Assembly (NCBI GenBank): GCA_023436885.1 | Contig: JAEZHI010000008.1 | Span: 1 to 60,185, forward strand | DNA from: Pseudomonadota bacterium | GTDB lineage: Bacteria; Pseudomonadota; Alphaproteobacteria; Rhizobiales; Pleomorphomonadaceae | Length of the DNA: 60,185 nucleotides | Reading direction: 5' to 3' | Shown here: positions 1-8,759 of the stretch, piece after piece | Layout of the letters: each line of letters starts with the position of its first letter | How positions within the stretch are numbered: the first letter of the stretch is position 1 | Notes under the pieces: model-generated | Seen by the model: only the letters and a program-made list of their open reading frames with translations | What the model was told of the DNA's origin: nothing | Databases searched by the model: none | Position numbers and translations under genes: made by a program

Positions 1-283
1 TCGCAAGGCGTTGCTTGACGTCGGCCGCAAGGTCCGGCTGGCGCGCCAGCTTGAAGCGGGTATCCCATCGTCGTCGTCGGGCCGCCAAACCGTGCGCCCG
101 CTCGCCATCGTAAGGGCCGGACCACTGTTTGGTTGGCTTGGCATTGCGCCTGAGCTCGCGGCTGATCGTCGATGCTGATCGTTCAAGCCGCGCCGCTATG
201 CTTCGCACCGATAGCCCTTCCCGGTGGAGAAGCTCTACCGTCACCCGCTCTCTCAATGAGAGCTGAGAGTAATGTTGTCCCAT
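1..283 (-). CDS. IS30-family transposase, N-terminal part
   Basis: This encodes the DNA-binding N-terminus of an IS30-family DDE transposase. The protein starts at ATG 283 with MGQHYSQLSLRERVTVELL, followed by a helix-turn-helix (LSVRSIAARLERSASTISRE) that recognises the element ends. About 94 residues are present; the catalytic DDE core lies beyond the left edge. The C-terminal end of a similar transposase is present at 60074-60185 on the same strand. The truncation is due to the window boundary, not an internal mutation. Confidence 0.9.
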   Translation of the reverse strand, partial: MGQHYSQLSLRERVTVELLHREGLSVRSIAARLERSASTISRELRRNAKPTKQWSGPYDGERAHGLAARRRRWDTRFKLARQPDLAADVKQRLA

Positions 284-326
284 CGCAGCAACACCTTAGC
301 AGGTGTTGCACTTCGATCGTGAGTCC
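1..326 (-). mobile_element. IS30-family insertion sequence, 5' end (cut by window edge)
   Basis: This is the transposase-start end of an IS30-family element that runs off the left edge. The terminal inverted repeat is at 303-326. Read inward on the minus strand it begins GGACTCACGATCGAAG and matches the element end at 60070-60093 at 19 of 24 positions. A hairpin with 8-bp arms (288-295 and 302-309) lies between the repeat and the transposase start, where it could limit read-through from outside. The flank outside the repeat is half of a dispersed REP-like palindrome. Confidence 0.85.
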
Positions 327-341
327 AAGGAGGACCTCAGG
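327..341 (+). repeat. Half REP palindrome interrupted by IS30
   Basis: Directly outside the IS30 terminal repeat the sequence is AAGGAGGACCTCAGG, followed by ACGAGAAGG. This is the right half of the 31-bp REP palindrome seen intact at 2158-2188. The left half is missing, so the element inserted inside a REP copy. Confidence 0.75.
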
Positions 342-388
342 ACGAGAAGGCGCAACGGCTCATATCGCGCTCCCACTTCATCCCTCCC

Positions 389-763
389 TCATACACCCTC
401 CATCCTCCGATCGAACGCCTCCCGTGCCTTCTCCACCTCGGGCAGCTTCTCCAGCGTCCACGCATAGAGCTCCCCGAAAGGCTCCACCAATGTACGACCG
501 AGCGGTGTGATTTCGTACTCCACCGCCACCGGCGATACCGGCAGCACGCGGCGGAGGATCAGGCCGTTGCGCTCGAGCTTGCGCAGGCACTGCGTCAGCG
601 CCTTCTGCGTCACGCCCCCAAGCTGCCGCTTGATGGCATTGAAGCGGATCGGCCCCTTGACCAGCACGGTCAGCACCATCATCGACCATTTGTCGGCAAT
701 CTGGTCGAACAGTACCCGGCTGGGGCAATCGGACGCGAACAGGGCGACGTTGCAGATCGGCAC
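389..763 (-). CDS. HxlR-family transcriptional regulator
   Basis: A 124-residue winged helix-turn-helix regulator. Residues about 12-105 form the HxlR domain: DCPSRVLFDQIADKWSMMVL, then GPIRFNAIKRQLGGVTQKAL as recognition helix, then the wing RVLPVSPVAVEYEITPLGR. It starts at GTG 763 with GAGGAAA upstream. It diverges from the OYE reductase at 865. The shared intergenic region carries a 19-bp dyad at 814-832, so it probably controls that gene in response to an electrophile or redox signal. It lacks an obvious conserved sensor cysteine apart from Cys13, a position at which redox-sensing HxlR proteins often carry one. The second HxlR gene at 29654-30049 is a clear relative. Confidence 0.9.
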   Translation of the reverse strand: MPICNVALFASDCPSRVLFDQIADKWSMMVLTVLVKGPIRFNAIKRQLGGVTQKALTQCLRKLERNGLILRRVLPVSPVAVEYEITPLGRTLVEPFGELYAWTLEKLPEVEKAREAFDRRMEGV

Positions 764-813
764 GGCGGTTTCCTCGGATATACCTGGGCGATTTGAAGTG
801 CCTAATTGACACC

Positions 814-832
814 ACGTATACGGATTATACCT
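814..832. promoter_or_regulatory. Putative HxlR operator (dyad 1)
   Basis: The 19-bp sequence ACGTATACGGATTATACCT contains GTATA-N5-TATAC. It has the same length and spacing as dyads at 27867, 28167 and 30082. Immediately upstream, 796-810 carries AAGTGCCTAATTGAC, which matches AGGTGCGTAATTGAC beside the two dyads near 28 kb. The site lies between the HxlR gene and the OYE gene. Confidence 0.6.
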
Positions 833-864
833 TCTCGCTCATTGCAATCAATGGAGCCTGTTCC

Positions 865-1980
865 ATGCCGTCAGCCGATACCGAAACACTATTTCGTCCC
901 TTTTCCATCAAGAACTTGACCCTGCCGAACCGCATCGTCATGGCGCCGATGACCCGAGCCATGGCGCCCGAAGGCATCCCCGGCGCCGCCAACGCCGCCT
1001 ATTACCGCCGGCGCGCCGAGGGCGGCGTCGGACTGATCCTGTCGGAGGGCACGGTGATCGACCGGCCCGCCTCGCGCAACATGGCCACCATCCCCTTCTT
1101 CCATGGCGAAGCGGCGCTCAATGGCTGGAAGCAGGTGATCGACGCCGTGCACGACGCCGGCGGCCGCATGGGTCCGCAGATCTGGCACACCGGCTCCACC
1201 CGCTCCGGCGAATGGGAACCCGAAGCGCCGGTGGAAAGCCCCTCCGGCCTGCTCGACCCGACGACGCCGCGCGGCGTCGCCATGACCGAGCAAGACATCG
1301 CCGACACCGTGGCCGCCTTCGCCAAAGCCGCCGCCGACGCCAAGCGTCTCGGCTTCGATGTCGTCGAGATCCACGGCGCCCACGGCTATCTGATCGACGA
1401 GTTCTTCTGGCCCGGCACCAATAAGCGCACCGACCGCTACGGCGGCGCAACCATCCGCGAGCGCTCGCGCTTTGCCGCCGAAGTGGTGACGGCCGTCCGC
1501 GCCGCCGTCGGCCCCGACTTCCCCGTCATCCTGCGCGTCAGCCAGTGGCGGCAGCAGGACTACGCCACCCGCCTCGCCTTCACGCCGGCCGAGATGACCG
1601 ACTGGCTGCTGCCGCTGGTGGAAGCCGGCGTCGACATCCTGCACTGCTCGCAGCGTCGCTTCTGGGAGCCGGAGTTCCCCGAGGTCGACGGCGAAAACGG
1701 CCTCAACTTCGCCGGCTGGGCCAAGAAGCTCACCGGCGCCGCCACCATCAGCGTCGGCTCGGTCGGCCTCTCCGGCGATTTCTTCGGCGCCTTCCAGGGC
1801 CAGGGCTCCGACACCGTCGGCCTCGACCGCCTGCTGGAGCGCATGGCGCGCGACGAGTTCGACCTGATCGCCGTCGGCCGCGCCCTGCTCAGCGACCCGC
1901 ACTGGGTCTCCAAGGTGCAGCGCCAGGAGTCCGATAAACTCAAGGGCTTCGACCCGGCCTCCCTCGCCGAACTCGCCTGA
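865..1980 (+). CDS. NADH:flavin oxidoreductase, Old Yellow Enzyme family
   Basis: A 371-residue FMN-dependent ene-reductase, which reduces activated C=C bonds of enones, nitro-compounds or similar electrophiles with NAD(P)H in the cytoplasm. The TIM-barrel signature is intact: FRPFSIKNLTLPNRIVMAPM at the start, VVEIHGAHGYLIDEFFWPGT near residues 165-185 with the HGAHGY catalytic and FMN region, NKRTDRYGG after it, and a C-terminal DLIAVGRALLSDP phosphate-binding stretch. ATG 865 is chosen because GGAG lies 8 nt upstream and homology begins at once; upstream in-frame residues are unlike the family. Divergent from an HxlR regulator with a shared dyad. Confidence 0.92.
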   Translation: MPSADTETLFRPFSIKNLTLPNRIVMAPMTRAMAPEGIPGAANAAYYRRRAEGGVGLILSEGTVIDRPASRNMATIPFFHGEAALNGWKQVIDAVHDAGGRMGPQIWHTGSTRSGEWEPEAPVESPSGLLDPTTPRGVAMTEQDIADTVAAFAKAAADAKRLGFDVVEIHGAHGYLIDEFFWPGTNKRTDRYGGATIRERSRFAAEVVTAVRAAVGPDFPVILRVSQWRQQDYATRLAFTPAEMTDWLLPLVEAGVDILHCSQRRFWEPEFPEVDGENGLNFAGWAKKLTGAATISVGSVGLSGDFFGAFQGQGSDTVGLDRLLERMARDEFDLIAVGRALLSDPHWVSKVQRQESDKLKGFDPASLAELA

Positions 1981-2003
1981 GGATCGGCCAGGAAACAAGC
2001 CAA

Positions 2004-2034
2004 CGTCCCCCGGTGTGCCCTGCATCGGGGGACG
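2004..2034 (+). terminator. Stem-loop after the OYE gene
   Basis: Perfect 9-bp arms CGTCCCCCG (2004-2012) and CGGGGGACG (2026-2034) lie 24 nt after the stop codon. No T-run follows, so the hairpin may protect the mRNA end or act weakly as a terminator. Confidence 0.6.
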
Positions 2035-2061
2035 ATCTATATCAGCCGCGCGCTCAACCTT

Positions 2062-2188
2062 CCTGAGATCCTCGCTTTCGCAAGGATGACAGATTTATAT
2101 AAATGATTGCAAACGGATAGCTCAGCGCCTCCAGTTCTGGCTCCCGTTCCTATCATGCTGTCATCCTTGCGAAAGCGAGGACCTCAGG
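2062..2188. repeat. REP doublet (inverted pair)
   Basis: Two 31-bp palindromic units in inverted orientation, at 2062-2092 and 2158-2188, separated by 65 bp. Each unit folds on its own (TCCTYGC, GAAA loop, GCGAGGA), and the two can also pair with each other. No gene lies between 1981 and 2432 apart from this doublet and the preceding hairpin. Confidence 0.85.
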
Positions 2189-2432
2189 ACGAGAAGGTGG
2201 GGAGGGCTGTATCAGGCACCCAGCAAAGATCAGGCGAGCCGAAACCCACTCTCGCTCGATTGGCGCAGAGGTGGAAAGCACCCAATAGCCGCCCCCACCT
2301 CAGCCCGTAGTCAATGACAGTTGATCGCGTTCCTGTTTAAAAGGGCGACGCGGTGCTCCTACGTGGGCACCGTCTTGTGCTAGGTGCATTCTCGCTCCCG
2401 ACAGAGCCGAGTGACACGAAACGGGGTGAGCC

Positions 2433-3053
2433 ATGCCGATGAAAACAGCCAATCCGGAGAACGCTGACGTCAAGGCGTTCTGCGAGACGATTTCGTCCTC
2501 GTCCCCTGTCCTCGTGAGGATCGCCCCCAAGGAAGATTGCAAGCCGAAGGACAGCTTCGGCAACGTCCAGAAGCAGATCGAGCGGTTTGGTGGCGAGATG
2601 TGTACCGGCTGGTCAATCATGGACTGGCCGGGGGCCTATATCGAGGCCGAGCATCACGCTGTTTACGATCCGGGCAATGGAGCCGACTGGATCGACGTCA
2701 CGCCGCCTTCCGATGGCGAGACCCACCGGCTTTTCCTCCCCGATGAAACCGCAACCTACGACGCGGCCAACCCGGGCGTTCGGCGCGACAATATCCGCAA
2801 AGCCCATACCAACGACCCGCTGATTGCCGAGCTGTTCAAGGTGGCGGCGGAAAAGACGCGCTTGATGAACATGATCCCCGGCGTCGCCGCGGCTCACGTT
2901 CCGCCGGCGCTCAGGCAGCCCCTGGCTTTCCTCGGCCAGCGACACGTGCAGCTCTCCATCGAAGTCTCGATGCGCTACACCTCGCGCAACGACCCCTGCT
3001 TCTGCCAAAGCGGCAAGAAGTTCAAGCAGTGCCACGGAGCCAGGTCGGCGTAA
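2433..3053 (+). CDS. SEC-C motif protein of unknown function
   Basis: A 206-residue cytoplasmic protein with no signal or membrane segment. The only recognisable domain is a C-terminal SEC-C zinc motif, SRNDPCFCQSGKKFKQCHG at residues about 183-201. Its C-x-C-x8-C-H zinc ligands match the end of SecA, where the motif binds SecB and ribosomes. The first 180 residues are not recognised. The motif is often added to unrelated bacterial proteins and to phage-associated proteins, so it does not fix the function. ATG 2433 has GGGGTGAG upstream. No operon partners: a REP doublet precedes it and 376 bp of gene-free DNA follow. Confidence 0.75.
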   Translation: MPMKTANPENADVKAFCETISSSSPVLVRIAPKEDCKPKDSFGNVQKQIERFGGEMCTGWSIMDWPGAYIEAEHHAVYDPGNGADWIDVTPPSDGETHRLFLPDETATYDAANPGVRRDNIRKAHTNDPLIAELFKVAAEKTRLMNMIPGVAAAHVPPALRQPLAFLGQRHVQLSIEVSMRYTSRNDPCFCQSGKKFKQCHGARSA

Positions 3054-3429
3054 GGCGACGGCTTTCATGGAAAGCTAGGGTATGCGTGCCCGGCTAGAGG
3101 CTCCGGACAGCATGTCGGAGCCCGATCTCCCTGGTTGCGCCCCACCGGTGAGGGAGCCCTGTATCCGCGGATCTCAACCGCATCGGACGCGTGTTCAACT
3201 GGTTCAAGCGCGTCGGCGCGTCGCCGCCCGGTCCGACAAAAGGATCAAATCCGTCCCCGATTTCTTTGTCTGTTAGCGGCGAGGCTATGCTTGCAAGCCG
3301 TTGTCAACAAGGCTAGGCTTCCGCTATCTAGAATCTCCCCAGGGAGGGGGCTTATCTACTGTATTACTTGGTAATTTTACCATCTGCGAATATGCGAGTT
3401 GCTAATTATCTGGGGGAGTAGAGGGGCAA
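3054..3429. other. Gene-free stretch before the autotransporter
   Basis: No convincing gene. Bases around 3170-3240 read in one frame as DLNRIGRVFNWFKRVGASPP, which looks like a remnant of a coding sequence I cannot identify. The last 100 bp are AT-richer and probably hold the autotransporter promoter. Confidence 0.4.
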
Positions 3430-5841
3430 ATGGAATCACAGAGCCAATTGTTGCTGGGCGCTTCGGCCCTGGCTTTGGGGATTGGCTTGGCCTCTCCGAA
3501 CGCGGCCTATGCCGTTCCGGTTTGCAATGATAGCACGATCACGACAGCGGCCGGTTTGGTGACATGGAACTCGGGCGACTGTTCTATCTCCAGTACCGGT
3601 TCGGTGACTACATTGACCGCCTCGGGTACGTCACTCGGCACCTTGACCAACCAGGGACAGATTTCGGGCACTGGCATCGGTCTTGTGAACTCGGGCACGA
3701 TCACCTCGATCAACAACGCTGTCGGGGGAAGCATCGTCAGTAGCAGCACGACGGCAATCTCGAATACCGGCACGATCGGTACGCTCAGCAATTACGGGAC
3801 CATCAGCGGCTCTGCCAGCGGCGCCGTTTATAATTACGGCACCATCGGCTCCCTCTATAATGCCGGAACCATCGAAGGGAGCCGTTCTGTCCACAATCAC
3901 GGCACGATCACGACCCTGACCAACGATACCGGCGGGCTTCTGACGGCTACTTCAAGTGCCATCCGTAATGATATCGGGACCATTGGCACTCTGATCAATC
4001 GCGGCACCATCACGGGCGCGCCCGGCATCGAAAATGCCATTTCAATCGGCACCATCGACAACAGCGGCACCATTACGGGCACGACCGCTATCCTGAACAC
4101 CGGTACAATCGGCAGCATCGACAACAGCGGAACGATTTCCGGCTCTCTCAGGGCCATCAACAATAGCTCGATCCACCTTGGCGCCATCACCAACAGCGGC
4201 GTGATCGCTGGCGATATCCTCAACACCAGCACGTCTGACCTGACCATCAACGGCGGCACTTCCAGCTATGGCACCCTGACCGGTTGGAACGGATCGGTGG
4301 GAACGATCACCAATACGGCATCCGATCTCGTATTCGGCACGGGGCTGCTGCTGCTGAACGACAACATCAACGTCGGTTCGAGCCACACGGTCACCAACAC
4401 TGGAGCCACGATCAAGCTGTCCAACGCGATCTCGGTCACCGGCAATTACAGCCAGACCGGCGGCGGGCTGGTGATCGTTGCCAGCAGCTCGTCGAACTAC
4501 GCCTATCTGACGGTCAGCGGATCGGCCACGGTGACGAACACTGCGATCACGATCTCCGGCAGCGGCCTCTCCGCGGGTGACAGCTTCACCGTCGTGCGGG
4601 CAGGTACCGGCAGCAGCTATACCAACGACACCGCCATGGTTAGCGGCACATCACGACTGGGTGCATCGGTCTCGACCAGCGGCGATGACCTGGTGGTCAC
4701 CCTGATCGACCGAAGCTATACCGCAATAGGGCGACCGGCGGGCGACAATGCCGGATCCATGGGCGCTGCACTGGACGCAATCGCCGACGCGGGCACCGCA
4801 TCGACCGACATGCAGTCGATCATGTCCTCCATCGACGGCATGTCCTCGTCAGCGGCGCAGGCCGAGGCGATCAAGGAGCTGGGCCTGTCGTATATGCCGC
4901 CCTCGGTCCTGATGAGCTTCGCCGCCGCCAACCTGACATCCGGCGCGGTGGAACAGCATCAGCAGACGGCCATGGCCTACAACCCCGCCGTCGGCAAGGC
5001 TGCCGGTTCGGACTGGTACCGGGATGGGGTGTGGGGGCAGATGATGGGCGGCGGCGCTACGCGCGACAGCACTGCCGACGCCAACGGCTATCGGACGAAG
5101 CAGTTCGGCTTTGCCTCCGGCATCGACCACGTGATCAACGACAACCTGATGGGCGGGTTGGCCTTGAGCTGGGTGAGAGGCTTTGCCGACGGGTCCGGTA
5201 GCTCCGATGCCTCGTCGACCCTCGACAGCTACCAGCTCAGCGCCTATGGCACGTGGCGGTCCGGTCGCCTGTTCATCGACGGCCAGGCCGGGGTTGGGTT
5301 CAATCGCTTCCACCAGAAGCGCGAGATCGATTTCCTGAACCGAACCGCCAGCGCCGACTTCGATGGCGAGCAATACCTGCTCCGCGGCCAAGCCGGATAT
5401 GACATTCCGCTGACGGGCGGCGTTGTGCTGACGCCCCTGGGCGGGCTCACCTTCGTGCGTGGGGTGACCGACGGCTATACCGAAAGCGGCGCCGGCGCGG
5501 CCAACCTGACCGTGGATCGGCAGGTCACCGACAGCGTGTCCCACAATCTGGGCGGCGAGATTTCGAGCGCGGCGAATACCGAGTTGGGTCGGCTCACATA
5601 CTCTCTCCGGATGGAATGGGTCCACGACTACCGGCAGGCGGCGATCACCAACAGCGGCTCTATCGACGGCGCCGCCTTCTCCACCACGACGGCCCGCGTC
5701 AAACCCGACGGCGCGCAGATCGGCCTCGCCTTCACGCTCGCCCCCTCGGACGAGGTCTCCATCCGCGCCGAATATACCGGCGAGTTCCGTGAAAACTATC
5801 AAAGCCACGCCGGGCTGGTTAAACTGATGCGGGCGTTCTAG
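3430..5841 (+). CDS. Autotransporter (type Va secreted adhesin-like protein)
   Basis: An 803-residue outer-membrane autotransporter. Residues 1-29 form a Sec signal peptide ending NAAYA. Residues about 60-275 are a passenger of imperfect repeats built on GTIGSIDNSGTISGS, rich in Thr, Ser, Gly and Asn, typical of a right-handed beta-helix. Residues about 530-803 are the autotransporter barrel (GVWGQMMGGGATRD onward), ending in phenylalanine as expected for BAM recognition. ATG 3430 follows GAGGGGCAA. It is the first of a run of same-strand envelope genes: an IalB-like protein, a TPR-sulfotransferase and a lipoprotein. The ligand cannot be predicted; adhesion or biofilm formation is an inference from the family. 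Confidence 0.9.
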   Translation: MESQSQLLLGASALALGIGLASPNAAYAVPVCNDSTITTAAGLVTWNSGDCSISSTGSVTTLTASGTSLGTLTNQGQISGTGIGLVNSGTITSINNAVGGSIVSSSTTAISNTGTIGTLSNYGTISGSASGAVYNYGTIGSLYNAGTIEGSRSVHNHGTITTLTNDTGGLLTATSSAIRNDIGTIGTLINRGTITGAPGIENAISIGTIDNSGTITGTTAILNTGTIGSIDNSGTISGSLRAINNSSIHLGAITNSGVIAGDILNTSTSDLTINGGTSSYGTLTGWNGSVGTITNTASDLVFGTGLLLLNDNINVGSSHTVTNTGATIKLSNAISVTGNYSQTGGGLVIVASSSSNYAYLTVSGSATVTNTAITISGSGLSAGDSFTVVRAGTGSSYTNDTAMVSGTSRLGASVSTSGDDLVVTLIDRSYTAIGRPAGDNAGSMGAALDAIADAGTASTDMQSIMSSIDGMSSSAAQAEAIKELGLSYMPPSVLMSFAAANLTSGAVEQHQQTAMAYNPAVGKAAGSDWYRDGVWGQMMGGGATRDSTADANGYRTKQFGFASGIDHVINDNLMGGLALSWVRGFADGSGSSDASSTLDSYQLSAYGTWRSGRLFIDGQAGVGFNRFHQKREIDFLNRTASADFDGEQYLLRGQAGYDIPLTGGVVLTPLGGLTFVRGVTDGYTESGAGAANLTVDRQVTDSVSHNLGGEISSAANTELGRLTYSLRMEWVHDYRQAAITNSGSIDGAAFSTTTARVKPDGAQIGLAFTLAPSDEVSIRAEYTGEFRENYQSHAGLVKLMRAF

Positions 5842-5847
5842 TGGAGC

Positions 5848-5902
5848 GAATTTGACGTTTGTGTCCCGCAGGACATCCAGCTCCAGATCAAACGTCAAAT
5901 TC
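5848..5902 (+). terminator. Nested stem-loop after the autotransporter gene
   Basis: Perfect 14-bp arms GAATTTGACGTTTG (5848-5861) and CAAACGTCAAATTC (5889-5902). A smaller hairpin TGTCC-CGCA-GGACA sits inside at 5862-5875, and flanking GTGGA and TCCAC bases extend the pairing. It starts 6 nt after the stop codon and could be a terminator or a mobile palindromic element. Confidence 0.6.
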
Positions 5903-5985
5903 AAAGGTTCCACTGGAGCCAATAAATAGTTAGCGCGCTTTCGGCGAACCGAGGTTCGCCGGATCCGCTCTAGGGAGCCGATGCC

Positions 5986-6501
5986 GTGGAGGCCCGCTTG
6001 TCATCGCCAACCCCGTGGATGGGGGCGCTCGTTTGCGCCCTGTTGTTTCTCCCCCCGGTCGCGCCGTCTGCGACGGCAGCCGAAAACCCGCTCTGGGGCA
6101 AGCAGTGCTCGAAACAGGCCGATGGCAAACCGGACACGTGTGCGCTGCAGCAGTTTGTCATCGCTCAGCCCGGCAACCGGCAACTGCTGTTGACGCAACT
6201 TGGCTATAACGGCCCTGAGGCAAAGCCGCGCCTGCTTCTGGTCGCGCCGCTCGGTATCCTTCTGACGAAGGGCATCTCTTTCGGCATCGATGACAAGAAG
6301 CCTCTTACCGTTCCTTTCGAAACCTGCAATTCCAGCGGCTGCCTGTCGATCATCGACATGGACGAGGCCGCGCTCGACCAGTTTCGCAAAGGCAATGTGC
6401 TGAAGGTCCGCTATTATCTCATGGGAGATGAAGAAAAACCCCTGGATCTGCCAATCAAGCTGGACGGGTTGAGCGCCGCCCTGAAGTCGATCGCACCCTA
6501 G
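5986..6501 (+). CDS. Invasion-associated locus B (IalB) family protein
   Basis: A 171-residue secreted protein with a signal peptide (hydrophobic core GALVCALLFLPPV, cleavage near SATAA) and an IalB domain: WGKQCSKQADGKPDTCALQQ, then LLLVAPLGILLTKGISFGID, then the CNSSGCLS pair of cysteines. The four cysteines fit the two disulphides usual for the family. IalB was named from Bartonella erythrocyte invasion, but most Rhizobiales carry paralogues of unknown role. GTG 5986 is preferred because GGGAG lies 9 nt upstream; the next in-frame ATG (6019) would remove the basic N-region of the signal peptide. A CTCTAGG-bounded palindrome lies just upstream. Confidence 0.85.
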   Translation: MEARLSSPTPWMGALVCALLFLPPVAPSATAAENPLWGKQCSKQADGKPDTCALQQFVIAQPGNRQLLLTQLGYNGPEAKPRLLLVAPLGILLTKGISFGIDDKKPLTVPFETCNSSGCLSIIDMDEAALDQFRKGNVLKVRYYLMGDEEKPLDLPIKLDGLSAALKSIAP

Positions 6502-6600
6502 AGCATGTCCGGCGAACGCTGGTTCGCCAGCATGTGATAACTCTCTATTATTGCGCTGTTTCGCGGAAAACAGGTTTCCACCTTTCCGCACGATGCCCTG
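6502..6600. repeat. CTAGAGC-type palindromic element
   Basis: The stretch between the IalB-like gene and the sulfotransferase gene starts CTAGAGCATGTCCGGCGAAC. It holds two hairpins: GGCGAACgcTGgTTCGCC near 6511, and GCGGAAA/TTTCCGC near 6565-6592. Similar CTCTAG-bounded sequences occur at 5938-5975 and 59741-59860. Such elements are common between genes in Rhizobiales. Confidence 0.6.
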
Positions 6601-6617
6601 GAAGGGGAACCGCCGTC

Positions 6618-8759
6618 ATGACGTTCAGCAAGGAGGGAGCCCAACACCCCCCTTCCCCGCCGCAGGGCATGACGATCGATCAGGCGATAGCCGCCGCCTA
6701 TGACCACTGGGGCGCAGGTCAGGCGTTGCAGGCCGAGCAGCTTTGCCGGCAGGTGCTGGCTCTGCGGCCGGAGCATCCCGACGCCTTGCATCTGCTGGGG
6801 CTCATGGCCCACGGTTTCGGCAACTTCGACATCGCTCTCGACTTTATGCGCCGGGCCTGCGCGGACCCTCGTGCGCCCGCCCGGTTTCACAGCAACTTCG
6901 CGGAGATGCTCAGACAGCGCGGCCAACTGATCGAAGCGGAAAAGGAGGGTCGCCGGGCCGTCGCCCTGGACGGCAATGCCACGGCGGCATGGGGAAACCT
7001 CGGAATCATCCTGCAGGAATCCGGCAAGCTGGAGGAAAGCCTGCACTGCCTGACCCGCGTCTGCCAGGCGGCCCCCGACAGCCCGGAGGCGCACAATAAT
7101 CTCGGTAATACGCTCAAGCGTCTGGGCCGGTTGAACGAGGCAAAGGAGGAGTATGAGACGGCTATCCGCCTGCGTCCCTCCTTCTCCGAGGCGCACGGCA
7201 ATCTGGCCTATCTTCTTACCGACCTGGGACTTTATGAGGAAGCGATGGCGGCGGCGCGTCTTGCCATCGAGATCAACCCTCGCAACGCCGACGCCTATCT
7301 CAATGCCGCGGCCATCGCCAGGACAAGGAAGCGGCCGGGCGAGGCAATCGGCTGGATCAACACTATTCTGTCCTTCGCCCCCGGGCATCCCGGCGCATTG
7401 CTGGCCATGGCCACCGTCGAGCGAGAACTCGAGAACTATCAGGCGGCCGAGCAGGCGGCGCGACGAGCGGTCGCGGCGGTGCCGCAAAGCGGTGAGGCGC
7501 ACGAGGCACTGGGACAAGTTTTGCAGGCGACATACCGCTCCGACGAGGCTGTCGCCGAGTACGAACAGGCGGCGAAACTGCCGATCCCCAGGCCGGAAAG
7601 CCCGGTTGAAAAGAAGGCGGTCCTGCTTCTGGAACTGGGACGACGCAAAGAGGCGCTGGAGGTCTTCGACGAAGCCCTGAGGATCAACCCCCGTTCGGCC
7701 TCCGTGTGGTTCAACCGCAGCGAGGCGAAGAAATTCGCCAAGGACGACCCCGACATCGCGACGATGGAGGCGCTTCTGATCGACGCCGAACGCCAGGGTA
7801 TCGGCTACGACGACCGCATCGCGCTGTCCTTCGCCCTCGGCAAGGCCTGCCTGGATGCCGACCTGGACGACCGTGCCTTCGCGCATCTCAACGAAGGCAA
7901 CCGGCTGAAACGCGCGACGTTCGCCTATGACGCAGCGGCTGTGGACGAATGGCTGGACACGATCGCCCGGACCGTCTCACCGGCGCAACTATCCCGTCTG
8001 GCCGGGCATGGCGATCCATCGGACCTGCCGGTCTTCATCGTCGGCATGCCACGCTCCGGCACCACCCTGATCGAGCAGATCCTGGCCGCGCACCCCGAGG
8101 TACACGGAGCGGGGGAACTGCAACTGCTGCAAAGCATGGTAGACCAGATTTCCGGCCCGGATCACGTGCCCCTGGGCTATCCGCAGCTGATCGAAGCGAC
8201 CGCGCCCGAGGATCTTCCCCGGCTGGCCCGCTACTATCTCGAAAGGGTGTCGGTACTGGCCCCCGGCAAGGCGCGCATCGTCGACAAGATGCCCGTCAAT
8301 TTCCTCTATGCCGGCCTGATCCACGCCCTGTTTCCCAACGCCCGCATCATCCATTGCCGCCGCGATCCGGTGGATACCTGCCTGTCCTGCTATACGAAGA
8401 ATTTTTCCGGCGAGCAGACGTTCACCTACGACCTGGCCGAACTGGGCCGGTTCTATCGGGGCTACGAACGACTGACCGCCTATTGGGCATCGGTGCTGCC
8501 CACCGACCGCTGGACCGAAGTGGACTATGAGGCGGTAGTGGACGATCTCGAGGGCGAAGCTCGGCGTCTGGTGGGATTCTGCGGCCTGGAGTGGGACGAA
8601 GCCTGTCTGTCGTTCCATAAACTGGAGCGCCCGGTGCGTACCGCCAGCGTCACCCAGGTGCGTCAGAAGATCTACACGAGCAGCGTCGGGCGCTGGAAAA
8701 GATACGCCCCGCACCTGGCCCCTCTGCTTTCGGCCCTCGGCATTGATGCAACGACATGA
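6618..8759 (+). CDS. TPR-repeat sulfotransferase
   Basis: A 713-residue protein that would transfer sulfate from PAPS to an unidentified acceptor. Residues about 20-400 are tandem TPR repeats (for example AWGNLGIILQESGKLEESL and AHNNLGNTLKRLGRLNEAKE). Residues about 465-700 are a sulfotransferase domain with the PAPS 5'-phosphosulfate loop FIVGMPRSGTTLIEQIL near 470 and the 3'-phosphate motif RIIHCRRDPVDTCLS near 575. No signal peptide is seen, so it is cytoplasmic. ATG 6618 is chosen for AAGGGGAA 8 nt upstream. Its stop overlaps the next ATG (ATGA). PAPS synthesis genes lie 900 bp downstream on the other strand, which supports activity. TPR fusions of this type include protein-modifying enzymes. 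Confidence 0.92.
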   Translation: MTFSKEGAQHPPSPPQGMTIDQAIAAAYDHWGAGQALQAEQLCRQVLALRPEHPDALHLLGLMAHGFGNFDIALDFMRRACADPRAPARFHSNFAEMLRQRGQLIEAEKEGRRAVALDGNATAAWGNLGIILQESGKLEESLHCLTRVCQAAPDSPEAHNNLGNTLKRLGRLNEAKEEYETAIRLRPSFSEAHGNLAYLLTDLGLYEEAMAAARLAIEINPRNADAYLNAAAIARTRKRPGEAIGWINTILSFAPGHPGALLAMATVERELENYQAAEQAARRAVAAVPQSGEAHEALGQVLQATYRSDEAVAEYEQAAKLPIPRPESPVEKKAVLLLELGRRKEALEVFDEALRINPRSASVWFNRSEAKKFAKDDPDIATMEALLIDAERQGIGYDDRIALSFALGKACLDADLDDRAFAHLNEGNRLKRATFAYDAAAVDEWLDTIARTVSPAQLSRLAGHGDPSDLPVFIVGMPRSGTTLIEQILAAHPEVHGAGELQLLQSMVDQISGPDHVPLGYPQLIEATAPEDLPRLARYYLERVSVLAPGKARIVDKMPVNFLYAGLIHALFPNARIIHCRRDPVDTCLSCYTKNFSGEQTFTYDLAELGRFYRGYERLTAYWASVLPTDRWTEVDYEAVVDDLEGEARRLVGFCGLEWDEACLSFHKLERPVRTASVTQVRQKIYTSSVGRWKRYAPHLAPLLSALGIDATT